This document shows positions 1-10,103 of a stretch of DNA of 64,000 nt, in pieces. The notes beneath the pieces are model-generated. The model saw only the letters and a program-made list of their open reading frames with translations, did no database searches and was not told where the DNA came from. This stretch comes from Kluyvera sichuanensis (GTDB taxonomy: Bacteria > Pseudomonadota > Gammaproteobacteria > Enterobacterales > Enterobacteriaceae): contig NZ_JABBJF010000005.1 in NCBI RefSeq assembly GCF_014218705.1, positions 124,001 to 188,000 on the forward strand, read 5' to 3'. Both the position numbers and the translations under genes were made by a program. Numbering within the stretch: the first letter of the stretch is position 1; each line of letters opens with the position of its first letter.

Positions 1-479
1 TGCGGATAGCGGTCATAGTGCTCGGTTTTTAAGCCCACTTTCGCCATCATCGCCAGCGCTTTGTCGCGGCGCTGCTCTTTGCTGAGCGAGGTGTTAATCT
101 GCAGCGGCTCTTCCAGAATTTGCCCCACTTTTTTACGCGGGTTCAGAGAACCGTACGGGTTCTGGAACACAATCTGGATTTTCTGCCGACGCAGTTTCTG
201 CGCATGCGGGTCATGCTTGAGCAGATCCTGCCCCTGATAGTAAAGCTCACCGCCGCTCGGCGTTTCGATCATCGTCAGCAGACGGCCCAGCGTCGATTTA
301 CCGCAGCCGGATTCCCCGACCACCGCCAGCGTTTTGCCGCGCTCCAGGGTAAATGACACGCCGTCCAGCGCTTTCACCAGGCGTTCCGGGGCGAACATCC
401 CCTTCTTCACCGGATAGTGTTTTTTCAGGTCAATTGCCTGCAACAGCGGCTGTTGCAAGGTGGCCTCGTGCGTACTCAT
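1..479 (-). CDS. dppF: Dipeptide ABC transporter ATP-binding subunit DppF (3' end outside window)
   Basis: Second ATPase of the dipeptide/haem-precursor importer; with DppD it powers uptake through DppBC at the inner membrane. Only the first 159 codons are present. They read [20 protein letters not shown] and continue through the Walker A motif GESGCGKST and the Q-loop region. The ATG at 479 overlaps the dppD stop by four bases (ATGA), so translation is probably coupled. It is the last gene of dppABCDF. The gene runs off the left edge, so the signature and Walker B motifs cannot be checked. The identity is secure from sequence and position. Confidence 0.96.
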   Translation of the reverse strand, partial: MSTHEATLQQPLLQAIDLKKHYPVKKGMFAPERLVKALDGVSFTLERGKTLAVVGESGCGKSTLGRLLTMIETPSGGELYYQGQDLLKHDPHAQKLRRQKIQIVFQNPYGSLNPRKKVGQILEEPLQINTSLSKEQRRDKALAMMAKVGLKTEHYDRYP

Positions 480-1459
480 AGTGTGGGCCTCCCGGCATCA
501 TCGAGTGGGTAGTGACATTTTGACTGGCGAGCACCGTCAACGGTATTCAGCTCAGGCTCTACGCTACGGCATTTATCCGTAGCATACGGGCAACGCGGGT
601 TCAGCAGACAACCGTTCGGGCGGTCGTATTTACCCGGCACCACGCCCGGCAGTGATGCCAGACGCGCTTTATCTTGAGCAAATTCCGGTAACGCACGCAG
701 CAGCGCCTGGGTGTACGGATGACGCGGGGCGCGGAAAATATCGCCCGCAGCGCCCGTCTCTACCACCTGACCGGCGTACATCACGATGATTTTGTGCGCG
801 GCTTCGGCCACCAGCGCCAGATCGTGAGTGATCAGGATCAGCGCCATGTTCTCTTTCTGCTGAAGCTCCAGCAACAGCTCGATAATCTGCGCCTGAATAG
901 TCACATCCAGCGCGGTAGTTGGTTCATCGGCAATCAGCAGCTTCGGACGACAGGCAATCGCCATGGCGATCATCACGCGCTGGCTCATCCCACCGGAAAG
1001 CTGGTGCGGATACACGTCCAGGCGCGAAGCCGGATCAGGGATACCCACTTGATTTAACAGGTCGATGGCCCGCTGACGACGCGTGCTCTTGTTGCCGCCC
1101 TGATGCACCTTAATCGCTTCCATAATCTGGAAGCCGACGGTATAGCACGGGTTAAGGCTGGTCATCGGGTCCTGGAAGATCATCGCCACTTCGGCGCCCA
1201 CCAGGTTGCGACGCTCTTTCTCAGAGATGCGCTTCAGATCCTGACCGTTAAACAGCAGGCTTTCGGCCATCACGCGGCCGGGATAATCGATCAGCCCCAT
1301 AATCGCCAGCGAGCTCACGGACTTACCCGAGCCGGATTCGCCGACGATGCCGACAACCTCGCCCTGGTTTACGCTGTAGCTCACGCGGTCTACGGCTTTG
1401 AACGGTGTGCCTTCGTCGCCGAAGTGCACCGATAATTTATCTACATTTAATAACGCCAT
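476..1459 (-). CDS. dppD: Dipeptide ABC transporter ATP-binding subunit DppD
   Basis: ATPase subunit, 327 residues, the same length as in E. coli. Visible motifs are Walker A GESGSGKS (about residue 40), the ABC signature LSGGMSQR, Walker [13 protein letters not shown], and the C-terminal oligopeptide-transporter extension with three cysteines ([14 protein letters not shown]) that is typical of Opp/Dpp ATPases and binds an iron-sulfur cluster in some homologues. It lies 10 bp downstream of dppC and overlaps dppF by 4 bp, so it sits inside one operon. Confidence 0.97.
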   Translation of the reverse strand: MALLNVDKLSVHFGDEGTPFKAVDRVSYSVNQGEVVGIVGESGSGKSVSSLAIMGLIDYPGRVMAESLLFNGQDLKRISEKERRNLVGAEVAMIFQDPMTSLNPCYTVGFQIMEAIKVHQGGNKSTRRQRAIDLLNQVGIPDPASRLDVYPHQLSGGMSQRVMIAMAIACRPKLLIADEPTTALDVTIQAQIIELLLELQQKENMALILITHDLALVAEAAHKIIVMYAGQVVETGAAGDIFRAPRHPYTQALLRALPEFAQDKARLASLPGVVPGKYDRPNGCLLNPRCPYATDKCRSVEPELNTVDGARQSKCHYPLDDAGRPTL

Positions 1460-1469
1460 CTCGGTCCCC

Positions 1470-2363
1470 TTACTGCTTCAGTTTGGGATCGAGCGCGTCA
1501 CGCAGACCGTCACCCATCAGGTTAAACGCCAGTACCGTCAGCAAAATTGCCAGCCCAGGGAAGGTCACAACCCACCAGGCGCTTTGCGCAAATTGCAGTA
1601 CGTCAGAGAGCATGGTGCCCCACTCCGGCGTAGGCGGCTGTGCGCCCATCCCCAGGAAGCCGAGGGCAGCCATATCGAGAATGGCGTTGGAGAAACCGAG
1701 CGATGCCTGAACAATCAGCGGCGCAAGGCAGTTTGGGAAAATGTTGACGAACATCTGGCGCATCGCCCCGGCACCCGCCACGCGGGAAGCGGTCACGTAG
1801 TCGCGGTTCACCTCCACCAGAACGGCAGCGCGGGTTAAACGGACGTAGTGCGGCAAGGCGACAAAGGTCAGCGCCAGCGCGGCGTTGCCGATCGACGGGC
1901 CGAAGATAGCCACCAGCACCAGCGCCAGCAGCAGGCTTGGCAACGCCAGCATGATGTCGACGACGCGCATGATGATGTTATCGACGAGGCCGCCAAAGTA
2001 ACCCGCAACCAGCCCCAGCACAATGCCCATCACCAGCGACAGCACAACGACCAGACAGCCAACCAGCAGCGACAGGCGCGCACCGTACATCAGACGGGAC
2101 AGCACATCGCGGCCCACATCATCGGTACCAAACAGATGCGCCCAGGTGCCACCTTCCTGCCACGCCGGCGGCGCGAGCAGCGTATCGCGGAACTGATCGG
2201 CCGGGTTGTACGGCGCAATCCAGTTGGCGAAGATAGCGATAAACAGCACGATAACCACGTAAACCAGGCCGACAACCGCGCCTTTATTGCGCTTAAAGTA
2301 GTGCCAGAATTCCTGGAACGGGGTCATCGGCACCGGTGCTTTATTCTCAGTAACTTGTGACAT
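1470..2363 (-). CDS. dppC: Dipeptide ABC transporter permease DppC
   Basis: Inner-membrane permease of 297 residues (about 300 in E. coli). A short cytoplasmic N-terminus is followed by a first membrane span near residues 30-50, a periplasmic loop containing [13 protein letters not shown], and then the binding-protein-dependent transport core with the EAA-type loop around [16 protein letters not shown]. It forms a heterodimer with DppB. It is nine bases downstream of dppB and is followed 10 bp later by dppD. Confidence 0.97.
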   Translation of the reverse strand: MSQVTENKAPVPMTPFQEFWHYFKRNKGAVVGLVYVVIVLFIAIFANWIAPYNPADQFRDTLLAPPAWQEGGTWAHLFGTDDVGRDVLSRLMYGARLSLLVGCLVVVLSLVMGIVLGLVAGYFGGLVDNIIMRVVDIMLALPSLLLALVLVAIFGPSIGNAALALTFVALPHYVRLTRAAVLVEVNRDYVTASRVAGAGAMRQMFVNIFPNCLAPLIVQASLGFSNAILDMAALGFLGMGAQPPTPEWGTMLSDVLQFAQSAWWVVTFPGLAILLTVLAFNLMGDGLRDALDPKLKQ

Positions 2364-2372
2364 GATGGCCCC

Positions 2373-3392
2373 TTACTTCTTATGACGAATGCGCGGGTTC
2401 ACCACGCCGTACAGCAGGTCTACCAGCAGGTTGACGAGGATAATCATCGTCGCCACCAGCAGCACCCCACCCTGCACTACCGGATAGTCACGGCGTTGCA
2501 GCGCGTCAATCAGCCAGCGTCCGAGACCCGGCCAGGAGAAGATGGTTTCCGTCAGAATCGCACCTGCCAGCAGCGTACCCACCTGCAGGCCGATAACGGT
2601 CACCACCGGCAGCATCGCGTTACGCAGGGCGTGAACGATGATCACGCGCATACGGGTTAAGCCCTTGGCGCGCGCGGTACGGATATAGTCTTCGCCCAGC
2701 ACTTCCAGCATGGAGGAACGGGTCATACGCACGATCACCGCCAGCGGAATAGTCCCGAGCACGATGGCCGGCAGAACCATGTGCACCAGCGCATCAATGA
2801 AGTTGCCCGGGTCGCCCCAGATGGCGGTATCAATCAGCATAAAGCCGGTCAGCGGATTAGAGTCGTCAAGGAACACCATATCGCTGACGCGTCCAGAGAC
2901 CGGCGTCAGGTTCCAGTGCACCGACACCAGCATGATAAGCATCATGCCCCACCAGAAAATCGGCATGGAGTAGCCGGTCAGCGCCAGGCCAACGGCGGTG
3001 TGATCGAAGATGGAACCTCGCTTAACCGCGGCCAGCACGCCCACCGGGATACCCACGGCAATGGCGAAAATCATGGCGCAGATACCGAGCTCCAGCGTCG
3101 CTTTAAAGCGCGGCACGAACTCGTCCCACACCGGGAGTCGGCTTTTCAATGAAATGCCTAAGTCACCGTGCAGTACGCCCCAGATATAGTGGATGTACTG
3201 TTGCCACATTGGCTTATCCAGGCCGAGTTCGGCCAGAAGCTGGGCATGGCGCTCAGGGGAAATACCACGCTCGCCCGCCATAATCATCACCGGATCGCCG
3301 GGGATCATATGCACGAAGGCAAACGTGAGGAGGGTGATACCGATAAACGTCGGGATCACCAGACCCAATCGTTTGAGGATGAACTGCAACAT
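2373..3392 (-). CDS. dppB: Dipeptide ABC transporter permease DppB
   Basis: Permease of 339 residues, the usual family length. It begins MLQFILKRLGLVIPTFIGIT with a membrane span straight after the start. The PGDPVMIMAGERG loop and the EAA-like cytoplasmic loop (RTARAKGLTRMRVIIVHALR) are the usual OppB-family signatures. A 160-bp gap with a strong hairpin separates it from dppA, which explains how the binding protein can be made in excess of the permease. Confidence 0.97.
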   Translation of the reverse strand: MLQFILKRLGLVIPTFIGITLLTFAFVHMIPGDPVMIMAGERGISPERHAQLLAELGLDKPMWQQYIHYIWGVLHGDLGISLKSRLPVWDEFVPRFKATLELGICAMIFAIAVGIPVGVLAAVKRGSIFDHTAVGLALTGYSMPIFWWGMMLIMLVSVHWNLTPVSGRVSDMVFLDDSNPLTGFMLIDTAIWGDPGNFIDALVHMVLPAIVLGTIPLAVIVRMTRSSMLEVLGEDYIRTARAKGLTRMRVIIVHALRNAMLPVVTVIGLQVGTLLAGAILTETIFSWPGLGRWLIDALQRRDYPVVQGGVLLVATMIILVNLLVDLLYGVVNPRIRHKK

Positions 3393-3494
3393 AACCCTGA
3401 TTCTCTCTAATGACGGCCCGCCTGGTCACAGGTCGTCTGTATTGCTCACAAATCTGCCGCCTTTCTTAAACGCGAGAGGCGCAGATACGGCACA

Positions 3495-3522
3495 GCTTCC
3501 CACCCCAAGGGGGGCAGGAAGC
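3495..3522 (-). terminator. Intercistronic hairpin between dppA and dppB
   Basis: Inverted repeat: GCTTCC pairs with GGAAGC, with an inner CCCC/GGGG helix around an AA loop. It has no T-run. It is placed between the highly expressed binding-protein gene and the permease genes, where such stems usually protect the upstream mRNA from 3' decay or partly terminate. The function is inferred. Confidence 0.55.
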
Positions 3523-3552
3523 GATGCGCTGCCGGTTAGGGCATCGTCTTTA

Positions 3553-5160
3553 TTATTCGATAGATACGTTGTCGAAGTGGTGCTTACCTAATGGGTCAAC
3601 CACATAGCCTTTGACTTCTTTACGCACCGGCTCGTATACGGTGGAGTGAGCGATGATCAGCGCTGGAGCCTGATCGTGCATCACCACCTGAGCCTGTTTG
3701 TACAGCTCAACGCGTTTGTTGTGGTCATCGGTAGCACGTGCCGGTTGAATCAGATCTTCAAACGGCTTGTAGCACCAGCGAGAGTAGTTAGAACCGTCTT
3801 TCGCCGCCGCGCAGCTGAACAGCGTCGCGAAGAAGTTATCCGGATCCCCATTGTCGCCGGTCCAGCCCATCATGACAGCCTGGTGTTCACCGGCTTTCGC
3901 ACGCTTGAGGTACTCACCCCATTCGTAGGTCACGATTTTGGCCTGTACGCCGATCTTCGCCCAGTCAGCCTGAATCATCTCGGCCATACGGCGAGCGTTC
4001 GGGTTGTACGGACGCTGTACCGGCATCGCCCACAGCTCAACGGTGAAGCCTTTATCCTGGCCCGCTTCTTTCAGCAGCGCCTTGGCTTTTTCCGGATCAT
4101 AGCTGTAGTCTTTGACGTCGTCGTTATAGCCCCACATGGTTGGCGGGATCAGGTTCTTAGCCGCAACGCCTGCACCCTGATAAACGGCTTTGATGATCGC
4201 TTCTTTGTTGACCGCGTAGGTCAGCGCCTGACGCACTTTCACGTCATCAAATGGTTTTTTCTCGGTGTTGAAGGAGAGGTAACCCACGTTCAGGCCAGCC
4301 TGTTCCATCAGGTTGATGCTCTTGTCTTCTTTCATGCGTGCGATGTCAGCCGGGTTCGGGTACGGCATGACCTGGCACTCATTCTTCTGCAGCTTGGCGT
4401 AACGCACGGAAGCGTCAGGCGTGATGGAGAAGACCAGGCGATCGATCTGCGGCTTGGTGCCCCAGTAGCCCGGGAAGGCTTTGTACAGAATACGGGAGTC
4501 TTTCTGGTACTGAACCAGCTGGAAAGGACCAGTACCGATTGGGTTCAGGTCAACTTTCTCCGGCGTGCCGGCTTTCAGCATGTTGTCAGCATATTCTTTT
4601 GACAGAATAGACGCGAAGTCCATCGCCAGGTCGGCCAGGAACGGCGCTTCCGGGCGAGTCAGCACGAACTGAACGGTATGATCGTCGACTTTTTTCACTT
4701 CGCTAATCAGGTCCTGCAGGCCCATCCCTTCAAAGTATTCATAGCTGCCGCCAGAGACTTTGTGGTACGGGTTCTGCGCGTTTTTCTGACGGTCGAAGGA
4801 GAAGACGATATCGTCGGCGTTCACGTCACGCGTTGGTTTGAAATCTTTATTGTCCTGCCACTTCACGCCCTGACGCAGGTGGAAGGTGTAGGTTTTGCCG
4901 TCCGGGCTGATGTCCCACTTCTCTGCCAGACCTGGAATGACTTCCGTGGTGCCGGTTTTGAATTCAACCAGACGGTTATAGATTGGTACGGAGCTGGCAT
5001 CATAGGTGGTACCAGACGTAAAGAGCTGTGGGTTAAAGCCTTCCGGCGAGCCTTCTGAACAATAAACCAGGGTTTTTGCCTGTACGCTGGCTGCAACGGT
5101 CATGGCGACCAGGCTGAGACCCAGCTTCAGCATCCCTGACTTCTTCAAGGAAATACTCAT
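3553..5160 (-). CDS. dppA: Periplasmic dipeptide-binding protein DppA
   Basis: Solute-binding protein for dipeptides and also haem/5-aminolevulinate in E. coli; it delivers ligand to DppBC and acts in peptide chemotaxis with Tap. From the ATG at 5160 it is 535 residues, exactly the E. coli length. A 28-residue signal peptide (MSISLKKSGM... ending SVQA) precedes KTLVYCSEGSPEGFNPQLFT. An in-frame ATG 14 codons upstream is rejected because the sequence TTGGAGCAGAAA gives a good ribosome site only for the start chosen here. The mature part carries the family motif NPIGTGPFQL. First gene of dppABCDF. Confidence 0.97.
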   Translation of the reverse strand: MSISLKKSGMLKLGLSLVAMTVAASVQAKTLVYCSEGSPEGFNPQLFTSGTTYDASSVPIYNRLVEFKTGTTEVIPGLAEKWDISPDGKTYTFHLRQGVKWQDNKDFKPTRDVNADDIVFSFDRQKNAQNPYHKVSGGSYEYFEGMGLQDLISEVKKVDDHTVQFVLTRPEAPFLADLAMDFASILSKEYADNMLKAGTPEKVDLNPIGTGPFQLVQYQKDSRILYKAFPGYWGTKPQIDRLVFSITPDASVRYAKLQKNECQVMPYPNPADIARMKEDKSINLMEQAGLNVGYLSFNTEKKPFDDVKVRQALTYAVNKEAIIKAVYQGAGVAAKNLIPPTMWGYNDDVKDYSYDPEKAKALLKEAGQDKGFTVELWAMPVQRPYNPNARRMAEMIQADWAKIGVQAKIVTYEWGEYLKRAKAGEHQAVMMGWTGDNGDPDNFFATLFSCAAAKDGSNYSRWCYKPFEDLIQPARATDDHNKRVELYKQAQVVMHDQAPALIIAHSTVYEPVRKEVKGYVVDPLGKHHFDNVSIE

Positions 5161-5688
5161 TTTCTGCTCCAATGTGATATGTGTTGTTTTTACCCTTTGC
5201 ATTGGGTTACACCGCCTGACCTTATTTATTTTTTACCCGGCTTGGTCGGTGCATATAGAGGCGAGGGATTCCTTTCACTGGAACATCTGAGTTGCAGTGC
5301 GGATTCTCCATGAAATGCCCCTCATGCCCTACAATCTGTCAATAGAATGTGAAAACGTCAATACAGTTAACCGGGATTTGTATTGAAGGTGAGAATGGAT
5401 GGGCAAAGATTAAAAAAACCCCGAAGCACTATTTTCAGCAGAGAAATTTATGCTATGGGCAAGAAGGCAGAGTAATCCACTTAATATTTTGCAACATTCA
5501 GCGATTAACATTTAGCCGTTATGTGAAAAATTTATTTCGATATGATGATAATCTGAGCGATTAATGCCGCGAACGTTAAAACGCACAGGGGAAAATGCTG
5601 AGCTTAGTCATAAGCAGCGAAAAAAAAGATTCGTCTATGCATACGAAAATACAATGGAATATGTCACAAAATTGTGAACAAGTAGCAT
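5161..5688 (-). promoter_or_regulatory. dppA promoter and 5' leader region, no gene
   Basis: A 528-bp gene-free stretch upstream of dppA. Just before the ribosome site the leader (minus strand) contains a C/A-rich tract, AAAACAACAC at 5190-5181. In E. coli and Salmonella the small RNA GcvB represses dppA by pairing its G/U-rich R1 region with such C/A-rich leader sequence; its use here is inferred. I could not fix the promoter hexamers. The small open frames in this stretch have no ribosome site or recognisable product. Confidence 0.5.
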
Positions 5689-5756
5689 GTAGCCCGGTCA
5701 AGCGAAGCGCCGCCGGGATCTCCCCGGAATCAGCATAAACGTCTCGTCCAGGCTAC
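5689..5756. repeat. REP-like palindromic element
   Basis: A 68-bp imperfect palindrome with ends GTAGCC and GGCTAC and an internal GAAGCGCCGCCGGG block. Related elements with the same GTAGCCCGG ends lie at 47315-47382 and 59895-59942, so this is a dispersed repeat of the REP/BIME kind. It sits between the dppA control region and the proK terminator. Confidence 0.75.
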
Positions 5757-5771
5757 CAGGGCTATAAACGC

Positions 5772-5798
5772 AAAAAGCCTGCTCGTTGAGCAGGCTTT
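5772..5798 (-). terminator. Rho-independent terminator of proK
   Basis: Reading the minus strand: stem GCCTGCTC / GAGCAGGC with a short loop, followed by TTTTT. It begins seven bases after the CCA end of the tRNA gene. Confidence 0.88.
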
Positions 5799-5804
5799 CC
5801 AAAC

Positions 5805-5881
<77 letters not shown>

Positions 5882-5891
5882 TACGCAGCAG

Positions 5892-5920
5892 ATCTTACTG
5901 CTGCGTTTTTTGGTCGTCAA
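5892..5920 (-). promoter_or_regulatory. proK sigma-70 promoter
   Basis: On the minus strand: -35 TTGACG (5920-5915), a 17-bp spacer, and -10 TAAGAT (5897-5892), ten bases before the mature tRNA 5' end. The sequence after the -10 is G/C-rich (CTGCTGCG), like the discriminators of stringently controlled stable-RNA promoters. The -10 hexamer is exactly the loop of the inverted repeat ACGCAGCAG...CTGCTGCGT (5883-5906). Confidence 0.75.
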
Positions 5921-5961
5921 TCCCTTATTAAAACCATGCCTTTTGTTCGATGAAGAACGCA

Positions 5962-7653
5962 TCACTGCGCCACTTTCTGGGTTTCCGGCACGTGGCACCA
6001 GTTGTTGAACGCATTGATACCGCCGTCTGGTGAGGTGTAACCCAGGCAGCCCATGATCGTATCGTACAGCTCCACGTGGCGCTTCGGCTGCTTCATCGCC
6101 GCCTGCTGTTGCAGGTAAGCGAACGACTTCGCGTGATCCGGATTTTGCAGATATTTATCCGACATCCAGACCATCATCGGCACGCGGAACTGCTCCGGTG
6201 GCGCCATCTTACGCGGCGTGCCGTGCAGGCGTTCGTGCTCGTTAATCGACTCACCGTGATCCGCGGCAAAGAAGACAATCGCTTTCTTGTCGCGCAGCTG
6301 ATCAAAGACGTTCACCAGGAAGTGATCGACATAGGTAATGGAGTTATCGTAGGAGTTGATAAGCTCCGCCTTACTGCACTTGTCGTCCACGTTCACACAC
6401 TCCGGTTTCCACTGCGCAAAGTTGCGCGGGTAACGCTGGGTGTAGTTAAAGTGCGAGCCTTTGGTGTGGATAATAATGAGGTGTTTGCCCTTCTCGCTCT
6501 GACGGGCGAGCACGTTTTGTAGCTCATCAGCCAGCAGCATGTCGTCCACGCTCTTACCGCGATTACGCGGCTCCGCGCCAATCTGCTCGCGATAGGCAAT
6601 ATTGTTCGCCATCGTGTTGCTGTAGAACCACAGCTCGCTCTGCATCGCCAGCAGGTCGCCGGTGAAGCCCAATTGATGCAGCACCGCAAAGACGTTCTGC
6701 TCTTTCAGCGTGCGCTGCGGGTTATCGCTCGCCCCGCCCTGGCGGACAAACATACAGCGCAGCGAAAGCTTGGTGGCGGTATCACAGGAGTAGCCGCGGA
6801 ACGCGACCAGGTTTTTCTCTTTTGCCAGACCCGGCGTGGTATTGCGCTCGTAGCCAAACAGGCCCATATGATCCCAGCGGGTGGTTTCGCCGATGATAAA
6901 CACCATGTAGGTGTCATCAATATCCTTTGGCGCGATATAGGTGAATTTCTTCGCCGGGTCGAACAGTTCACGGGTATCCGTCGACTCATCAACCTGCGTC
7001 CAGCCGTAAAGACCCAGCGCCGCCACCCAGTTGCTTGGCAGGTAAGAGTTCGCCAGCACGCCGCCATAGCTCGGCAGATCCACCTGCGACAGCCGCTCGG
7101 TCTCCTTCAGATGGACCTCCATCAGACGAATCGGCCCCCAAACCAGCAGCGCTGACAGCAGCACAATCGCAATACCGCGAAGGCGCTGCCCCGACGTGCG
7201 CAGTTGATAAAGCAGCGTATCGCGCGCCTGATTAATCCAGATGCAGGCCAGCGGCAGGATACTGGTCAGCACCAGCCAGCTGATGAAGTGCCAGCCTACG
7301 ACCTCCTTCGACAGATCAACATCAGTGGTCATGACCGAAGCCACAATGCCATAGCCAATCACGACGTTCAGGTTGGTCATGTAATAGCTGGCGCCAGCAG
7401 AAATCAGCACCACCAGCGTTGCCAGCACCTTCCACAACCGACGGCCCCCAATAGAAAGCACGCGGAATAAGAAGAAGGTCACCAGCAGCGTACCAACAAG
7501 CTCAATAACGATGAACAGACCTTTCTCGAAACTGAAGTCCTGCAAATACCCCTCAAACCGACGGGACAATACGGAGAAGTTCATAAACCAGCCGATGTAG
7601 ACCGCCAGCAGAAGACTCAACGTCTGCTGGGACATCGCTTTTATATATCGCAT
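5962..7653 (-). CDS. eptB: Kdo2-lipid A phosphoethanolamine 7''-transferase EptB
   Basis: Inner-membrane enzyme that adds phosphoethanolamine from phosphatidylethanolamine to the outer Kdo residue of the LPS core. It has 563 residues, the E. coli length. Five hydrophobic segments in residues 8-175 precede a periplasmic sulfatase-fold domain. The catalytic threonine region GETTRWDH is at 255-262, followed by the disulfide-rich [12 protein letters not shown] segment and the metal-site motif AADHGES. In E. coli it is under sigma-E control and repressed by the sRNA MgrR; neither control is visible here. Confidence 0.96.
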   Translation of the reverse strand: MRYIKAMSQQTLSLLLAVYIGWFMNFSVLSRRFEGYLQDFSFEKGLFIVIELVGTLLVTFFLFRVLSIGGRRLWKVLATLVVLISAGASYYMTNLNVVIGYGIVASVMTTDVDLSKEVVGWHFISWLVLTSILPLACIWINQARDTLLYQLRTSGQRLRGIAIVLLSALLVWGPIRLMEVHLKETERLSQVDLPSYGGVLANSYLPSNWVAALGLYGWTQVDESTDTRELFDPAKKFTYIAPKDIDDTYMVFIIGETTRWDHMGLFGYERNTTPGLAKEKNLVAFRGYSCDTATKLSLRCMFVRQGGASDNPQRTLKEQNVFAVLHQLGFTGDLLAMQSELWFYSNTMANNIAYREQIGAEPRNRGKSVDDMLLADELQNVLARQSEKGKHLIIIHTKGSHFNYTQRYPRNFAQWKPECVNVDDKCSKAELINSYDNSITYVDHFLVNVFDQLRDKKAIVFFAADHGESINEHERLHGTPRKMAPPEQFRVPMMVWMSDKYLQNPDHAKSFAYLQQQAAMKQPKRHVELYDTIMGCLGYTSPDGGINAFNNWCHVPETQKVAQ

Positions 7654-7864
7654 TCAACAAAACCCTGGAAAAAGGGAAAAAGAAAAACTGGTGCCAAATC
7701 ACATTATTAGCGAACCAATTAATATATGTGTTATGCCATTACAGGCATCACATGCAAGCGCGATAAGTAGACAACAAGAAAGGAGAAAAGTATTCGGAGA
7801 GAGTGTGATCTGACCAAACATTTACAATATTTGGTCAGAATCAACTTAAGAGGAAAGGTAATAA

Positions 7865-9067
7865 TTAAGCGTGAGCTTCCTGCAGAACTTCTTTTTTTGG
7901 CTGACGAATTGTTGTAGACAGTGCCAGAGAGAGAATCAGCAGTGCGAAGATGACGCAGAAGGTGATGTAGAACCCGCCGAACATCGACGCAATCAGGGAA
8001 CCACAGATGCTGCCGATACCGAAGCCCAGATAAATCACACCGTAGTTTTTCGCCAGGTTGTTCAGGCCAAAGAATTCGCTGACCAGCGATGGGAAGACGG
8101 TGATGGTGCCACCGAAGTTAAAGGCCACACAGGCAATCGCCGCAAAGAAGGTCACTTCATTCAGCGGAGCGAACAGCAGCGCCGCCATACCCACCAACGA
8201 GATAACCTGGCCGATGGTAATAACACGGATACGCGCAATTTTATCAGACAGAATACCCAGAACCAGACGGCCGCCCAGGTTAGCAATGGAGATAACGGTC
8301 ACGGCGTTCGCTGCAGTTGCCAGATCCAGGTGTACCATACCCTGCGCGATGTCTTTCGCTACGCCGATAACATACAGGCCGCTCATGCAGGCAGTCAGGA
8401 ACATCACGGCCAGCATCCAGTACTGCGGTTTACGCATGGATTCTGCCAGGGTGAAATCGTTCGCGACAACGCCGTTGGTGGTGGTGACTTTCTGGTTTGG
8501 TGCATCGGTCATCAGCATGGAACCAAAGACAATCATCACCAGTACGATAGCGCCCCAGATCATGAAGGTTTTTTCCAGACCTACCGTTGCCAGCAGTTGG
8601 CTATCGATGAATTTAAAACCAAGGCTACCTAAACCATAAGAACCGATCGCAAAGGCGGAGATCAGGCCTTTACGCTCCGGGAACCATTTCACGCAGTTGG
8701 AGAGCGTCAGCAAATAACCCGCGCCGTCCGCCAGACCCACAATAACCCCCGCGCTCAGCCACAGCATCATCAGATTGTTCGCATGAGCAGTCATGAAGAA
8801 ACCGATACCCAGCAGAATACCGGAAGCCATCGTGACGCGTTTTACACCGAAGCGTTCCTGTAATTTACCGGCGACGGAAGAAGAGAGCGCCAGACCTAAA
8901 CTTAATAAACCGAAGGAGAACGCCACCTGGCTAACGGATGCATCCAGCTTAGTGGACAACGCGCTGTTAAACAGGCTCCAGGTATAAACGGAACCTAATG
9001 CGAATTGGGTAATGATGGTGCCGAATAATGTCAGCCAGCGGGTATGATTTTTGGTTGCAGCGTTCAT
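7865..9067 (-). CDS. yhjX: MFS pyruvate transporter/antiporter YhjX
   Basis: Twelve-helix major facilitator of the oxalate/formate antiporter family, 400 residues (402 in E. coli). Motifs include GKLQERFGVKRVTMASG between helices 2 and 3 and LGGRLVLGILSDKIARI at the centre. In E. coli its gene is the main target of the pyruvate-sensing YpdA/YpdB two-component system. The start at 9067 has AAGAAGG nine bases upstream. Three YpdB-like boxes lie 73-124 bp upstream. Confidence 0.93.
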   Translation of the reverse strand: MNAATKNHTRWLTLFGTIITQFALGSVYTWSLFNSALSTKLDASVSQVAFSFGLLSLGLALSSSVAGKLQERFGVKRVTMASGILLGIGFFMTAHANNLMMLWLSAGVIVGLADGAGYLLTLSNCVKWFPERKGLISAFAIGSYGLGSLGFKFIDSQLLATVGLEKTFMIWGAIVLVMIVFGSMLMTDAPNQKVTTTNGVVANDFTLAESMRKPQYWMLAVMFLTACMSGLYVIGVAKDIAQGMVHLDLATAANAVTVISIANLGGRLVLGILSDKIARIRVITIGQVISLVGMAALLFAPLNEVTFFAAIACVAFNFGGTITVFPSLVSEFFGLNNLAKNYGVIYLGFGIGSICGSLIASMFGGFYITFCVIFALLILSLALSTTIRQPKKEVLQEAHA

Positions 9068-9139
9068 GATGATGATGCCTTCTTAAATTAACTGCTGCCA
9101 ACGATAACGAAGTTAGCATTTTTGCGGGTTTTAAAAGGC

Positions 9140-9191
9140 ATGAAGTGCATTCAGGACGGAATGAAATGCATCAGCGGCGGAATGAATGGCA
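9140..9191 (-). promoter_or_regulatory. Three tandem YpdB-type binding boxes upstream of yhjX
   Basis: On the minus strand the boxes are TGCCATTCAT (9191-9182), TGCATTTCAT (9170-9161) and TGCACTTCAT (9149-9140). Each starts exactly 21 bp after the previous one. The known YpdB target in E. coli is a direct repeat of GGCATTTCAT with an 11-bp spacer, which is the same 21-bp period. Two copies are described there; here I see a third, poorer copy. Confidence 0.75.
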
Positions 9192-9238
9192 TTGCCAAAA
9201 ATCACCTGCCGCTGAATTTTTCAAAGAAACATCGTAGA

Positions 9239-9946
9239 TCAGAAGCGCGCGCTCACGCCCATCATGTAGGAGTAGTTGGTGCCAGCAGACATGTTATCGG
9301 CCTGCGAGAGCGCGGCATAGGCGGCCAGATGTGAATTTAATAACATATCAGCCCCCAGAGTCACATCGACCCAGTTGCCATCCTGCGTTGAGGTTGGCGT
9401 ACGGTTAAGCCCGGACTGCGCTTTCCATTGGTTTTCACCAAACTGTTGGTTGTAGCTCACCTGGGCCCAAGGACGGATTCCTAGCCACGGATGGGTATCC
9501 ACACGCCATCCCAGCGTACTGACGCTGGCGTGCCACAGCGCATCGGACTGCGAAACGCTGTTCACCGTATCGCCGAACTCATTCCACATGAAACCCGGCG
9601 AGCCGTCATAGTGCCAGGCGGCGACGGGGCCCATCGTCATATTTTCCGTTAGCGGAATATTCAAGCCGATGCTCATGGTTTTAGTCGCATCCAGCGGGGT
9701 GTTATCCGGCAGATTCATATTGACCCCGGCCCCCGCCTGCAGCGCCTCAATGCGTTCAGCAAGGATATCGTCATAGCGCGGTTGGTGATCGCTATCCCAT
9801 GTATAGCGCTCGGCAGTATTACTTTGCCCATCAGACACGATATATTCCTGTTGCCAGGCATTTGCATGTGGCGAAAGTAACATCCACACAAAGCCCGATG
9901 CCGGAACAGCACATCGCCAAAGGCCATTGCATTTCTTATTATTCAT
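9239..9946 (-). CDS. yhjY: Outer-membrane autotransporter-type beta-barrel protein YhjY
   Basis: 235 residues. A signal peptide of about 30 residues ends in ANA before WQQEYIVSDG. The remainder is made of alternating amphipathic strands and ends in the aromatic beta-signal GVSARF typical of outer-membrane barrels. It has only the autotransporter beta-domain: no passenger domain is present, as in the E. coli homologue (about 232 aa). Its function is not known. It is separated from yhjX by a 171-bp gap that contains the yhjX control region. Confidence 0.88.
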   Translation of the reverse strand: MNNKKCNGLWRCAVPASGFVWMLLSPHANAWQQEYIVSDGQSNTAERYTWDSDHQPRYDDILAERIEALQAGAGVNMNLPDNTPLDATKTMSIGLNIPLTENMTMGPVAAWHYDGSPGFMWNEFGDTVNSVSQSDALWHASVSTLGWRVDTHPWLGIRPWAQVSYNQQFGENQWKAQSGLNRTPTSTQDGNWVDVTLGADMLLNSHLAAYAALSQADNMSAGTNYSYMMGVSARF

Positions 9947-10103
9947 TAATTGACTCCACTAAAGAGCCAGATTCGGCAATTATTGTTATGTTTTTAGAGG
10001 GGAACTCCCCTGTACTAACTATTGCTATTTTCTTATCAGCGTCAAGAGAAGTGCAGGGTTTTATTATCAGTCGTGATCCATCAACAAAAACAGGGAGAAT
10101 CAA

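Noticed and set aside
3646-4602. Plus-strand open frame inside dppA
   Set aside because: Shadow of dppA, which is a full-length match to a known protein.
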